Shown here piece by piece: positions 21,769 to 31,971 of a stretch of DNA of 64,000 nucleotides (the first letter of the stretch is position 1; every line of letters begins with the position of its first letter). The notes under the pieces were generated by a model. That model saw nothing but the letters and a program-made list of their open reading frames with translations. It ran no database searches and was not told where the DNA came from. The position numbers and the translations under genes are program-made. The DNA is from Neocallimastix lanati (nom. inval.) (Eukaryota; Neocallimastigomycota; Neocallimastigomycetes; Neocallimastigales; Neocallimastigaceae): positions 1 through 64,000 of the forward strand of contig JACVTC010000091.1 of NCBI GenBank assembly GCA_016946835.1, read 5' to 3'.

Positions 21769-21938
21769 ATTATAAAAAAAAAAAAAAAAAAAAAATTTAT
21801 TATAAAAAAAAAAAAAAAAAAAAAATTTATTACAAAAAAAAATTTATTAAAAAAAAAAAAAAAAAAAATTTATTACAAAAAAAAATTTATTAAAAAAAAA
21901 AAAAAAAAAAATTATTAAAAATGTAACTAAATTTTGGT
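21585..21938 (+). other. A-rich 3' region of element A
   Basis: Non-coding. Contains FFF-like GAAATTTC inverted repeats just after gag (21606-21655) and an array alternating A-runs with TTTATTA (21735-21915), in the place where E has its A-tract. Confidence 0.6.
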
Positions 21939-21977
21939 GACTTCAAGGGACGAAGTCTAATTTCAGTGGGGGCATCT
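21939..21977 (+). promoter_or_regulatory. Pre-PPT hairpin and polypurine tract of A
   Basis: GACTTC (21939-21944) and GAAGTC (21952-21957) with loop AAGGGAC, identical to E and H. The PPT AGTGGGGGCATCT (21965-21977) abuts the 3' LTR. No pol is present, so the hairpin cannot be kept for coding. Confidence 0.85.
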
Positions 21978-22484
21978 TGATACGGTACCACCATAAATAC
22001 CATAATTTAGTGAAATTTAGGTTAGTGAAATCTTATTGGTTAATAATAATTTAGTAATAATATATATAGTTAGTAAATAATAATAGTTTAAGGAATGGTT
22101 CTTTTATTAATATTAATTTAGTTTATTAATAATTTAACCTATAAACATGTTTATTAGTATAGTTTAGTGTAGTTTTATATTTAGTTTACATTAATAATAT
22201 GAGAGATTTTAGTAATTAATTATATTTTATTGAATGATTTAATTATATTTTAACTAGTTAATAATTATTTTATATTGATGAATAATAAATAATGTATTTT
22301 TATTGATGAATGATAATAAATAAATAAAATAAATAAACTAAATATTAAAGTGTGAATATTATTATTGTGTGTATTATTCTATATAATATTAGAATATATT
22401 ATTTTGTCAATTATTCCCTACTGTTATCGTCCAAATAAAATAAAATAAATATTGATATTGATGTTTAATAAAAATATCGTATCA
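21978..22484 (+). repeat. 3' LTR of element A
   Basis: 507-bp partner of 19264-19776, ending CGTATCA and followed by the TTGT duplication. Confidence 0.93.
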
Positions 22485-22485
22485 T

Positions 22486-23705
22486 TGTAAAAGGTACGTT
22501 TATTATTAACTAAAATAACGAATAATAACTAAATCTAAATGTCAAAGTTTTAAGATAATTTGGTCTTAACGATTAGGTCAAGATGCCAAATTATAGTAAT
22601 TAATTAATAATTAAATTTTATTCTTATTTAAAACATATTGTTATTAGTAAATTTTATAATTAAGTTTTTATCTAAAATATAAATTTTATTTAATCTTAAT
22701 AATATTTTATTACATTATTATTTTATATAATTATTACTATAATTTAAATTACAATAATCCTACAAAGGATTAATCAAAAGATTTAAACATGTATTTATAT
22801 AAAATAATTAATTATTAAAATATTAATTATTAATATGAATATGTAATAGTATTAATATAAGTTTGATATTGATAATATAAAATAAGATAATAATATAAAT
22901 ATTTAATATAAATAAAATATAAGAATTAAATATTGCTAAATATTATAATTTATAATTAAAATATAATATGTAGAAATTAATTTAATATGACAATCACGTG
23001 TTTACATTATTTAATATATATTAAATTCAATATGTTAATAATATTTAGTAATTAGTTGGCCTAGACTAATTCCTAAATATTTTAATAAAGTTAATTTAAT
23101 AATAATTATTATAATATTATTTTTTAATATTGAAATTCAAATAACTGAATTATTGAAATTGAAATTGAAATTGAAATTCAGTTATTATCTTAACACTAAA
23201 GGCTAAGATAACTTAACACCTCTCTATACGAGTTGTTAATAATAAACACTATATTAATTAATTCAACAACTATTACTTCTTAATTACACTAGAATATAGC
23301 GCAGCACTTTATAACTCTATTTGTTATCAGTTGCTGGGCTTACACTGCGTAATATATTTTATTTAATAATTATATTTTATTTATTAATATTAATATTTAT
23401 AATAACAATTTACGTTAATAGTAACGCTAGTGCGTTACAGTTATAAGTTCAATTATTATTTATACATGTCAATAATATTATGATTGGTAAATAATTTAAT
23501 TTATCTTAGTTTACTAATCACTAAATAAAATATATTTAAATAAGTATTTAACTATATAATTAATTATAAAATAATAAAATTTAATGTACGAAAATAACAA
23601 AAGATTTTATTTGATTAGCCGAAATTGCTAGCTGTTTAGAGATACGTTACGTAACCAAAGAACTATCATTGGATAGGCTTGAAGTTACCATGTATCTGTT
23701 ACACA
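22486..23705. repeat. Repeat B copy 3, split by a solo LTR
   Basis: Left piece 22486-22539 (TGTAAAAGGTACG...) and right piece 23201-23705 (...CTGTTACACA) together equal the other B copies; the middle is a solo C LTR with a CTAAA duplication. Confidence 0.75.
22540..23195 (-). repeat. Solo LTR of the C family inside repeat B3
   Basis: 656 bp, plus-strand reading TGTCAAAG...CTTAACA, flanked by the duplication CTAAA (22535-22539 and 23196-23200). It resembles the LTRs of element C, with a roughly 34-bp extra segment near 22935 and scattered changes, so it is older than element C. It shows that the C family has moved more than once. Confidence 0.9.
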
Positions 23706-23713
23706 AATTTTTG

Positions 23714-24495
23714 TGTAATAATTTCATTATAATATTTATTATAACAAAATTATTAACTACAACCTGATACTAACATCAAGTTGAGAAAATAAGAAAACAA
23801 TTAGAAAAAATAAAGAAAATTTTAACTTATCTTAACAGGGAAGAGTTTATTATAAACAAATATAATAAACAACACAAAATAAAAGAACATTTATTGAAAA
23901 TGTTTGTAGATTTTATTGATTATTATTATATATTTATTAATATTTGTTATATAATAATAACTCTTGATTTCTCAAAAATTTAAAGAAATCAATAGCTATT
24001 TATACGAAAAATTAAATAATAAAAATTTATATAAAATAATAATTTAAAAGGTTTTCTAATCACAACAATTATCTTATCTAGAAAAAGATTAGAAGAAAAA
24101 ACTAGATAAGTTCTTTAAGGAAAAACCAATTTATTAATATAATAAATTAGAAAAAACCTTAAAGTCCGATAAAATTAATTTATATTTTAATAAGAAAATA
24201 AAAAACTTCAAAGTCCGAATAAGTTAATTCAAATTTTAATTAAAAATAATAATTAAATAATTAATTTATTATTATAGAAATTAATAAAATTTATAATTAA
24301 TTGAATAAAATAAATATATACTAAGTAAATTTAAAGAAAATTTTTAATTAAATTAAAATTATAATTAAATGTACAAATACATATTAACTTGATAAATAAT
24401 TACTAATTTAATGAATGAATGTATAAATTATGTAATAGATAAATAATCAAATAAAGAAATTATAATTATTTAACAAATAATTATAGTTTCTTACA
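23714..24495 (-). repeat. F-family solo LTR G2
   Basis: 782 bp, TGTAATAATTTC...GTTTCTTACA. Shares blocks with G1 and the reverse complement of 15960-16505, including the TTGATTTCT/AGAAATCAA hairpin (23964-23992). It abuts the TTTTG duplication of element F. Confidence 0.65.
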
Positions 24496-24500
24496 TTTTG

Positions 24501-25355
24501 TGTAAGAAACTCTAATAAAAAGAAATTTTTTATAAGAGTTTATTTTTTATATTGATTGAGTTTATTATTAAAAAAAAAATAAAGAAAAATACTTATATTT
24601 AAATAGACGAAAATTAGAAAAAGTAGAAGACTCGTATATAAAAATAAGTTTTTAAAACACAAAATTTTATTAAAAAAAATTTTAAACTTTAAATTTTAGG
24701 TTATTATTATTTTTAATATTTATCTTTATTAATATTTTTAATAATAATAACTCTTGATTTCTGAAAAAACAGAAATCAATCGTTATTTTATACTTTTTTA
24801 TTTATTAATTAATCTTATTTTATATTTATTTATTATTATTATTTTTTTTATCATGTGTCTGTTTAATTAATTAATTATTATTATTTTTTTTTCATGTGTT
24901 TATTTAATTAATAATTATTTAATATAATATATTAATTATTTCTTAATTAAGCTATTGTTTGCTAGTCAGCTGTTGTATCTTCAGGAAAAGACTAGCAGAA
25001 AAACCTGAAGATTTTCTTAATTGTATTAAATTAGAACGAATTATTTCAAAGAAATTTATTATTTAATTTAATTTAATTATTATTTAATATTATTGTGAAA
25101 ATAATTTTAGAATATTAAATATTAATTTTAATTTATTTATTATTTAATATTATTGTGGAAATTATTTAGAAGAATTTTAAATTTTAAACATAATTGTATT
25201 TGTGAAAATTCTATTATTATTTTTTAATATTTAATATTAAAATACTTACGTATTTTAATTTTTTAATTAATAAAATTTATATTTAGATTAATTTGTAATT
25301 AATAAAATTTATATTTAGACTAAGAAATATAGAAAATATTTCTATATTTCTTACA
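24501..25355 (-). repeat. 3' LTR of element F
   Basis: 855 bp, TGTAAGAAACTC...ATTTCTTACA. Positions 24633-25355 match the 5' LTR; 24501-24632 (the U5 end in element orientation) has no match there. Holds the hairpin TTGATTTCTG/CAGAAATCAA (24754-24779) and two copies of a 32-bp tandem unit near 25263-25320. Confidence 0.85.
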
Positions 25356-25392
25356 TTGCTCCCTTTAGAAAAGATTTTTGTGAAAATCTCTT
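25356..25392 (-). promoter_or_regulatory. Polypurine tract and hairpin of F
   Basis: Minus-strand AAAGGGAGCAA (25356-25366) abuts the 3' LTR. Just upstream, GATTTT/AAAATC (25373-25388), extended by A-T and G-T pairs, forms a hairpin, the same layout as in the other elements but with a different sequence. Confidence 0.6.
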
Positions 25393-28300
25393 TAATTATT
25401 TATGTTATTATTAACTTCTATTAATTCCTTCTTTCTTTCCGTATAGGGTTCCAATTGGGAGATATGAAATATCGGGTGGAGATGCATGTTTTCTGGTAAT
25501 TCCAACCGATAATTCATTCTTCCCCGTTCTTCTAAAATTCTAAAAGGGCCAAGATATTGATTTGACAGCTTTTTAGCAGGCTCATTTGTGAAATAATAAC
25601 GTTTGAGCCAGACTTTATCGTTAACCTTAAGAATTGGTCCAGAAGATTTTTTATTGTCTCCGAATCTTTTAAAATCTTCCTTAGCCTTAATTAAGTGTTT
25701 CTTTAATGAGTCAAAGTGGGCAACCCAGTCACGAGTAAGAACGGAAGCATTATCTTTTAAGAGGATTGGAGGAGAATCAATGTTGCAGCATGGGTTGAAT
25801 CCATAATTGGCGTAAAAGGGGGATTTACCAATTGATTTATGTAAGGAATTATTGTATGCGATTTCACACAAGGGAAGATAAAAACACCAGTCTGTTTGGG
25901 CAGAGGAGCAATAACAACGTAGATATTGTTCGATCACTGAGTTTGCTCGTTCGATTTGTCCATTACTCTGCTGATGGTGAGCTGTCGCAAGGCTCGGTTT
26001 AACACCTAAGGAGTGGCATAAGGAAGTCCAGAATTCGGATGAAAACTGGGATCCATGATCCGAAACAATAACTTTTGGGAACCCGTGATAGCGAAAAACG
26101 TTAGCAAGAAGTCTTGCAGTTAATTCAGCTGAAGGTACATCTGAACAAGGGATCAGATGAATCATCTTGGTAAGGTGATCCGAGACAACCATGATACACG
26201 TACAATTTTGTGAATTGGGGAGAGAAACAATGAAATCCACACCGATGATTTCCCAAGGTTTGCTGGGAACTGGTAATGGTTGGATTTTGCCGTACGGCTT
26301 ATGGCGGCGTATTTTGTTCTTCCCGCAAACTTCACAAGAGTATACATAATTTTGAACGTCATTACGCATATTTGGCCACCAATAATAGCGCTTTAATTTT
26401 TCAAGAGTCTTATTGACACCTTGGTGACCATTAACTGGTGTATCGTGGAACGACCTTAAGATGTTAGGTTTTAATGGAAAAGGTACAATGATCCTTTTCT
26501 GAAAGTGAAGGATTCCTTCAACTATGCTAAAAACAGAAGATTTTAATTGGGAGTCTTTATTTTTTAGTTTTGAGAAAATGTCTCTACAATATTTGTCTTT
26601 TTTCTGAGCTTCTATCAATTTGTTAATATTTTCTATAGTAGTACAACAGAAATCTTCTTCTTTTAAAAGAGTTGTTTTGATAGATTTTTTACCATCTTGC
26701 AATTCCTTGTAGTCTGGTCTCCTGGAAAGTGCATTTGGTCTGCTGTTTTTTTCTCCAGATCTATATGATATTCTGTAATCAAATTTTGAGAGAAATAAAC
26801 CCCATCTTATTTGTCTTTGGTTTAAGTGATGAGGTTTTTTGAAATAGAGTAAGCTTTTATGATCTGTTATAATTTGAACTGGTAGCTTTGAACCTTCCAA
26901 GTGATGTCTCCACACTTCTAATGCGGTTATGACAGCTAAAAGCTCTTTATCATATATAGTATAATTAGATTCAGTTAGGGTCATGGATCTAGAATAAAAT
27001 GCTACTGGGTGAAGCTGATTATCTTCTTCACTTTTTTGAGACAAGATACATCCAACGGCGAAGTCACTTGCATCTGTTTCTACGATGAATTCTTTATCTG
27101 GGTCAGGATGAATAAGGAGTTTGTTACTTTTGAAGGATTCTTTTAACCTAGTAAATGCTTCATCGGCTTTCTCATTCCATATGTACTGATTATCCTTTTT
27201 TAATAATTTTCTGAGTGGCTCCATGATTTGAGCAAAGTCTTTTATAAACCTCCTATAGAAATTGCATAAGCCAAGAAAGCTTTGAAGTTCCTTGAGATTT
27301 TTTGGAACGGGCCACTCTAGAATAGATTTCAGCTTATCTTCATTCATAATAAGTCCTTTAGAAGAGATTCTGAATCCTAAGAAATTTGTTTCCTGGACAT
27401 GGAAGTCTCACTTTTCTAATTTTGCGTATAATCCATTTTCTATTAGCCTACTCAATATGAGGGAAACATGACTTGTATGTTCTTTACTACTTTTAGAATA
27501 AATAATAATATCATCCAAGTAGATTTGAACAAATCTTCCAATAACATCAGAGAATATATCCTGTACAAAGTGTTGGAAGACTGAAGGTGCATTTCTTAGC
27601 CCGAACGGCATTACTAAGTATTCGTAATGTCCTATGGGAGTCCTAAACGCCGTCAAATATTCATGTCCTTCTCGTATTCTTATTAAATTGTATGCTGATC
27701 TGAGATCCAGACGTGTAAAAATTACCGCAATATGGAAGGATTCAATAAGATCATTTATCCTTGGTATAGGGTAACTATTTCTAATAGTAATTGAATTCAA
27801 CTTGCGATAGTCAACACAAAGTCTTAACGTCCCATCATGTTTTCTTACAAAGAGAACTGGAGCACCAGCGGGTGAATTCGACTTCCGAATAAATCCCTTA
27901 TTTAAATTTTCATTTATATATTCCTTTAAGGCTTTCATTTCTGTGATGGATAAAGAATATATTGGACCGTAGTATAGTTGACTTCCTGGGATTAAATCTA
28001 TAGACATGTCATAATTTCTGTGGGGTGGCAATTTGTCGGCTTCTTTTTTCTCAAATGTTTTCTTTAAATTGAAGTAATATTTTTCAACAATTTCTTTTTT
28101 TGTTTCAATGCTTTGTTCTTTAGTACGTTCAATAGGGATTTCTTGTAAAGCAGCACAAAGATCTACATCATTTTCTTCATTAAGAAGATTATCGTAGACA
28201 ATTGTATCGTCAGGGACCATAGAAGCAGTGAAATCTTTAGAATGGAAGATAAATTTATTCCCTTTTGCTGAATCACAATGTTTTGCACAGTACTTTTCTA

Positions 28301-29450
28301 AGAAGTAAATAGTATTTTTTTCAAAATTTATATAGGGCTTATGTTTGTTAAGCCAATCTCTTCCTAGAATTCCAGTAATTCCTTGGAGTTGTAAACTGGC
28401 AATATTAAATTCAAATGTTTCATGGTGATCCATAAAGCTGAGTTTAAGAGGTTTAGTCACATACTTAATATTCATAGATTTTCCATTTGGTAGTTGAATG
28501 TTAACAGGAGATGGTAGACCAGAATACGGAATCTTATTTATTTTAACGAAATTTTGACAAATGAAACTTCTGGAAGAGCCAGAATCTATTAATAATTTAA
28601 TTTTAATTATATCATTGTTGACTACTAATAAAAAAGTGGAGGTCATCATATTTTTCTTGTTAGGAGTGAAATTTGCTGATAATAGATTATCAATTTTACT
28701 TTTCTTATATTTCTGATAATTTTTATTTCTATATTCACTCCTTTTGGATTCGGAGAATTTCCTTTTGTGATAGGTATCCTTAGGACTTTTATCTTTAGAC
28801 TTTAGGTTGGTTTCCAAATAACATTTCTTATCCAATGTGATAATCAAATTAGTAGCTTCAAATAAGTTAGAAGGCCGTTCGACTTTATCAAATTCTTTTT
28901 GAACTTCTTCTAGGAGTCCTCTTCTTATTAAGTCAATGTAGACTCCATCATTCCATCCAATTCTTTTGGCAAGCCTTCTAAATTCTATAGTATAAAAGGC
29001 TGCCTTTCCAAGGGTCCTTTGTCTTAAATTTAATAGTTTTTCAATAAGAGAATACCTCTGTTCTTTGCTATCACCGAAATTGTTGATTAGTAATTCTTTA
29101 AATTTCTCATATCCAAGTGTTTGAAGAATCCCTTCTTCCTTAAGAGATAAACCCCATTTTTTTGAAGGACCTTGTAATTTGTGAATTAAAAAAGAACATT
29201 TACTTTCTTCAGCAGTAAAAGAATTTGGGTGGTCATGGAAAAAGAGCTCACATTGGCTAATAATTTCTATCATATTCAAGTTATTTTCATTTTCCTTTTC
29301 TTGTGTTAGTATGCCATTGGGTGAGAAGAAGGTTGGAATATACTCCGTAATAGTTGAAATTAACTTTGATGTTTCATCCGGCTTATTTTTTGAAATGGAA
29401 ATGTCATTATTTCCATTGTTTTCTGAAGTACCTGCAATATTAATATTCAT
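25392..29450 (-). pseudogene. Gag-pol of element F, interrupted by one TGA
   Basis: A single frame from ATG at 29450 to the stop at 25392-25394, broken only by TGA at 27408-27410, in KLEK-stop-DFHV of RT where relatives have Cys (EKC). Gag spans about residues 1-230 (no CCHC knuckle). The aspartic protease has LIDSGSSRSFI and ILGRDWL. RT has SPAGAPVLFVRKHDG, LDLRSAYNLIRI, MPFGLRNAPSVFQ and YLDD. RNase H has ETDASDFAVG and TDHKS. Integrase has the HHCC finger (HDTPVNGHQG ... CEVCGKN), the DD-E core (GVDFIVSLP, SDHGSQF, NGQIERAN) and a GPF-type end (YLGPFRILEE; HPIFHISQLEPY). No chromodomain follows. One substitution could explain the TGA, so it may be recent or a sequencing error. Confidence 0.9.
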
Positions 29451-29511
29451 TATGAAATAAAAATAAAGTGAATGTATAGAGTATAATATATTTTTTATAA
29501 AAATTATAATA

Positions 29512-29542
<31 letters not shown>

Positions 29543-29572
29543 TATTTTATTTTATTTTTAACTATAATTATA
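29451..29572 (-). other. Short rearranged leader of F
   Basis: A 122-base T/A homopolymer-rich stretch between gag and the matching part of the 5' LTR. It replaces the expected U5 end and primer-binding site; no TGG primer site is visible. Confidence 0.55.
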
Positions 29573-30421
29573 TATATAAAAATAAGTTTTTAAAACACAA
29601 AATTTTATTAAAAAAAATTTTAAACTTTAAATTTTAGGTTATTATTATTTTTAATATTTATCTTTATTAATATTTTTAATAATAATAACTCTTGATTTCT
29701 GAAAAAACAGAAATCAATCGTTATTTTATACTTTTTTATTTATTAATTAATCTTATTTTATATTTATTTATTATTATTATTTTTTTTATCATGTGTCTGT
29801 TTAATTAATTAATTATTATTATTTTTTTTTCATGTGTTTATTTAATTAATAATTATTTAATATAATATATTAATTATTTCTTAATTAAGCTATTGTTTGC
29901 TAGTCAGCTGTTGTATCTTCAAGAAAAGACTAGCAGAAAAACCTGAAGATTTTCTTAATTGTATTAAATTAGAACGAATTATTTCAAAGAAATTTATTAT
30001 TTAATTTAATTTAATTATTATTTAATATTATTGTGAAAATAATTTTAGAATATTAAATATTAATTTTAATTTATTTATTATTTAATATTATTGTGGAAAT
30101 TATTTAGAAGAATTTTAAATTTTAAACATAATTGTATTTGTGAAAATTCTATTATTATTTTTTAATATTTAATATTATTATTCTTACGTATTTTAATTTT
30201 TTAATTAATAAAATTTATATTTAGATTAATTTGTAATTAATAAAATTTATATTTAGATTAATTTGTAATTAATAAAATTTATATTTAGATTAATTTGTAA
30301 TTAATAAAATTTATATTTAGATTAATTTGTAATTAATAAAATTTATATTTAGATTAATTTGTAATTAATAAAATTTATATTTAGACTAAGAAATATAGAA
30401 AATATTTCTATATTTCTTACA
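29573..30421 (-). repeat. 5' LTR of element F, U5 end missing
   Basis: 849 bp matching 24633-25355 but with six copies of the 32-bp unit TTTGTAATTAATAAAATT... (about 30200-30385) against two in the 3' LTR. The hairpin is at 29692-29717. The last 132 bases of the LTR (element orientation) are absent. Confidence 0.85.
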
Positions 30422-30424
30422 TTT

Positions 30425-30955
30425 TGTTACGAGACAATAAAAAAAAATGAATAATAATTAAATATTCAATTATATACAAAAAAGATTATAATATTTGTTA
30501 ACAATACTTTATAATAATTTATATTAATATTTTATAATAGTTTTATATCAATATTTTATAATAGTTTTATATTAATATTTTATAATAGTTTTATATTAAT
30601 ATTTTATAATAGTTTTATATCAATATTTTATAATAGTTTTATATTAATAATAGTTTTATATTAATATTCTATAACAGTTTTATATTAAAATCTTGTGATA
30701 ATTTATATTAAAATTTTATAATAATTTATATTAATGATTTATAATAATTTTATATATAAATTTGAAACCAATTAAATTAAAATTTTTAATACTAACAAAT
30801 CAAATTGATAGAATATTAAATATTTAAGAAATTATGAAAATAAAATAATTAAAAACTCTCTCTTTCAAAAATAAATAATTATTTAATAAAGATAAATAAA
30901 TATAATCGAATATATTATTACTATAATAAATTTTAATAATTACCTGTGTTGTCCC
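30425..30955 (+). repeat. 5' LTR of element H
   Basis: TGTTACGAGACAAT...CTGTGTTGTCCC. Holds a 24-bp tandem array (unit TTTTATAATAGTTTTATATT plus AATA) at about 30525-30700. It matches the 3' LTR except for two fewer tandem units and a rare substitution. Confidence 0.9.
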
Positions 30956-30961
30956 AAAATC

Positions 30962-30981
30962 TGGCGAGCTATGCAGGACCC
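30962..30981 (+). promoter_or_regulatory. Primer-binding site of H (probable)
   Basis: TGGCGAGCTATGCAGGACCC begins a few bases after the LTR. It is GC-rich against the surroundings and begins with TGG as expected for a tRNA 3' end, but it differs from the site shared by D and A. The tRNA is not assigned. Confidence 0.6.
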
Positions 30982-31125
30982 AAAATAGTAATAATATGAA
31001 AAGATTATAAAATTAGAAAATTTCAAAGATTGATGGATGAATAATAGAACAAAAAAAAAATATAAAAAGAAAATTATATATTGAGTAATAATAATATTTA
31101 ATTAGTAATAAACATAAAGTTAATA

Positions 31126-31947
31126 ATGAAAATATTGGAATTAGAAGATCTTTTACCTAGACTAGATGAATCTGGCAAAGATGTTGACACTTGGTCGGAA
31201 GAATTCGTTAGACTTATGAAGTTAGCAGATATTAACACTCCATCTTCAATACATACTTGGGCTATGGAGTGTGTAGAAGGGAAGCTACGAGGTGTCCTTC
31301 AAGACTTGGTTACTATTAACGAAGATGGTGAAGAAGTTTATCCTAATGTTAAACAAATGAAAAAGGCTCTAGAAGATGCATTAGAAGTGAACCCACAGTT
31401 GAAATGCAAAAGATTGCAAAAACTAAAGATAAAAAAGAACGAGACTATTAAGAACTTCAACTGGAGGTACAAGAAGTTATACAACAATCTGCCAAGGTTA
31501 TACCAAGAATTCATTACCGTAGATGATTACGCTGAATCTATTTCGTATAGACCATATGCGAGGGCACAAGTGATTACCAACCATTGCGTTGACTTAGAAG
31601 AAGCCTTTGAGGAAGCTGAATTGGACGAGAGAGCTGAGACGAACGCTAAAAATTTCTCTAGTGATAAAGTTTTCACCACCATTTATCCTGCTAACAAAGG
31701 AAGTCACCAACATCCATTTAGTTTATTTAGAAGTAATTACTCGTCAAGAAGGAACGATGTTAAGAGCATTCAATCAAACAGAACAGGAAAAACTGAAAGC
31801 AAAAAAGTTAATAAAAACAAAGAATTTAGATGCTACAAATGCTATCAATTAGGTCATGTAATGAAGTCATGCCCTTACTCTTATAAGGAACTTGATGAGA
31901 TGGAGGAATCCGGAAAGTTAGAAGAAAATAGAAGATCTTTAAACTAA
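31126..31947 (+). CDS. gag: Gag of element H
   Basis: 273 residues. The N-terminal 190 residues are a gag capsid-like region (SGKDVDTWSEEF; KNETIKNFNWRYKKLYNNLP; FITVDDYAES), homologous to the gag of A. After a basic linker comes the CCHC knuckle CYKCYQLGHVMKSC, then YSYKELDEMEESGKLEENRR. It would build the particle and bind the RNA genome. The ATG at 31126 is the first in the frame after the primer site. The final codons TCT TTA AAC TAA contain a slippery heptamer, and an ATG overlaps the stop (TAATG). The frame is intact even though pol is damaged. Confidence 0.9.
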   Translation: MKILELEDLLPRLDESGKDVDTWSEEFVRLMKLADINTPSSIHTWAMECVEGKLRGVLQDLVTINEDGEEVYPNVKQMKKALEDALEVNPQLKCKRLQKLKIKKNETIKNFNWRYKKLYNNLPRLYQEFITVDDYAESISYRPYARAQVITNHCVDLEEAFEEAELDERAETNAKNFSSDKVFTTIYPANKGSHQHPFSLFRSNYSSRRNDVKSIQSNRTGKTESKKVNKNKEFRCYKCYQLGHVMKSCPYSYKELDEMEESGKLEENRRSLN

Positions 31948-31971
31948 TGGAAGGAAGAAGGAAAACTTCCT
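31938..31971 (+). promoter_or_regulatory. -1 ribosomal frameshift signal, gag/pol of H
   Basis: TTTAAAC (31938-31944), in gag phase T TTA AAC, sits directly before the TAA stop. After 7 nt, AGGAAG (31952-31957) pairs with CTTCCT (31966-31971) around an 8-nt loop. The -1 frame is open from the slip into pol. The ATG at 31947 is an alternative entry by re-initiation at TAATG, but the heptamer, spacer and stem favour frameshifting. Confidence 0.82.

Larger units (their letters stand above)
19264..22484 (+). mobile_element. Gag-only LTR retrotransposon A
   Basis: 3221-bp element with LTRs of 513 and 507 bp, a 4-bp target duplication TTGT (19260-19263 and 22485-22488), a primer site, one long gag ORF, an A-rich 3' region, a pre-PPT hairpin and a polypurine tract. 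There is no protease, RT, RNase H or integrase. Gag homology to H and the shared hairpin/PPT with E and H suggest it descends from an H/E-type element by loss of pol. Near-identical LTRs imply recent mobilisation in trans. Confidence 0.92.
24501..30421 (-). mobile_element. Ty3/gypsy element F, fused gag-pol
   Basis: 5921-bp element in minus orientation with LTRs at 24501-25355 (3') and 29573-30421 (5'), a purine tract before the 3' LTR, and one long gag-pol frame. A 5-bp duplication TTTTG is seen at 24496-24500 and 30422-30426; the right copy overlaps the first two bases of LTR H, so F inserted into the very start of H. The 5' LTR lacks its U5 end, and the coding frame has one TGA. It belongs to a lineage different from D/E/H/A: RT has YLDD, gag has no zinc knuckle and there is no frameshift. 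Confidence 0.9.

Noticed and set aside
31947-31949. ATG at 31947 as the normal start of H pol
   Set aside because: The slippery heptamer, stem and -1 phase fit frameshifting better; re-initiation at TAATG is kept only as an alternative.
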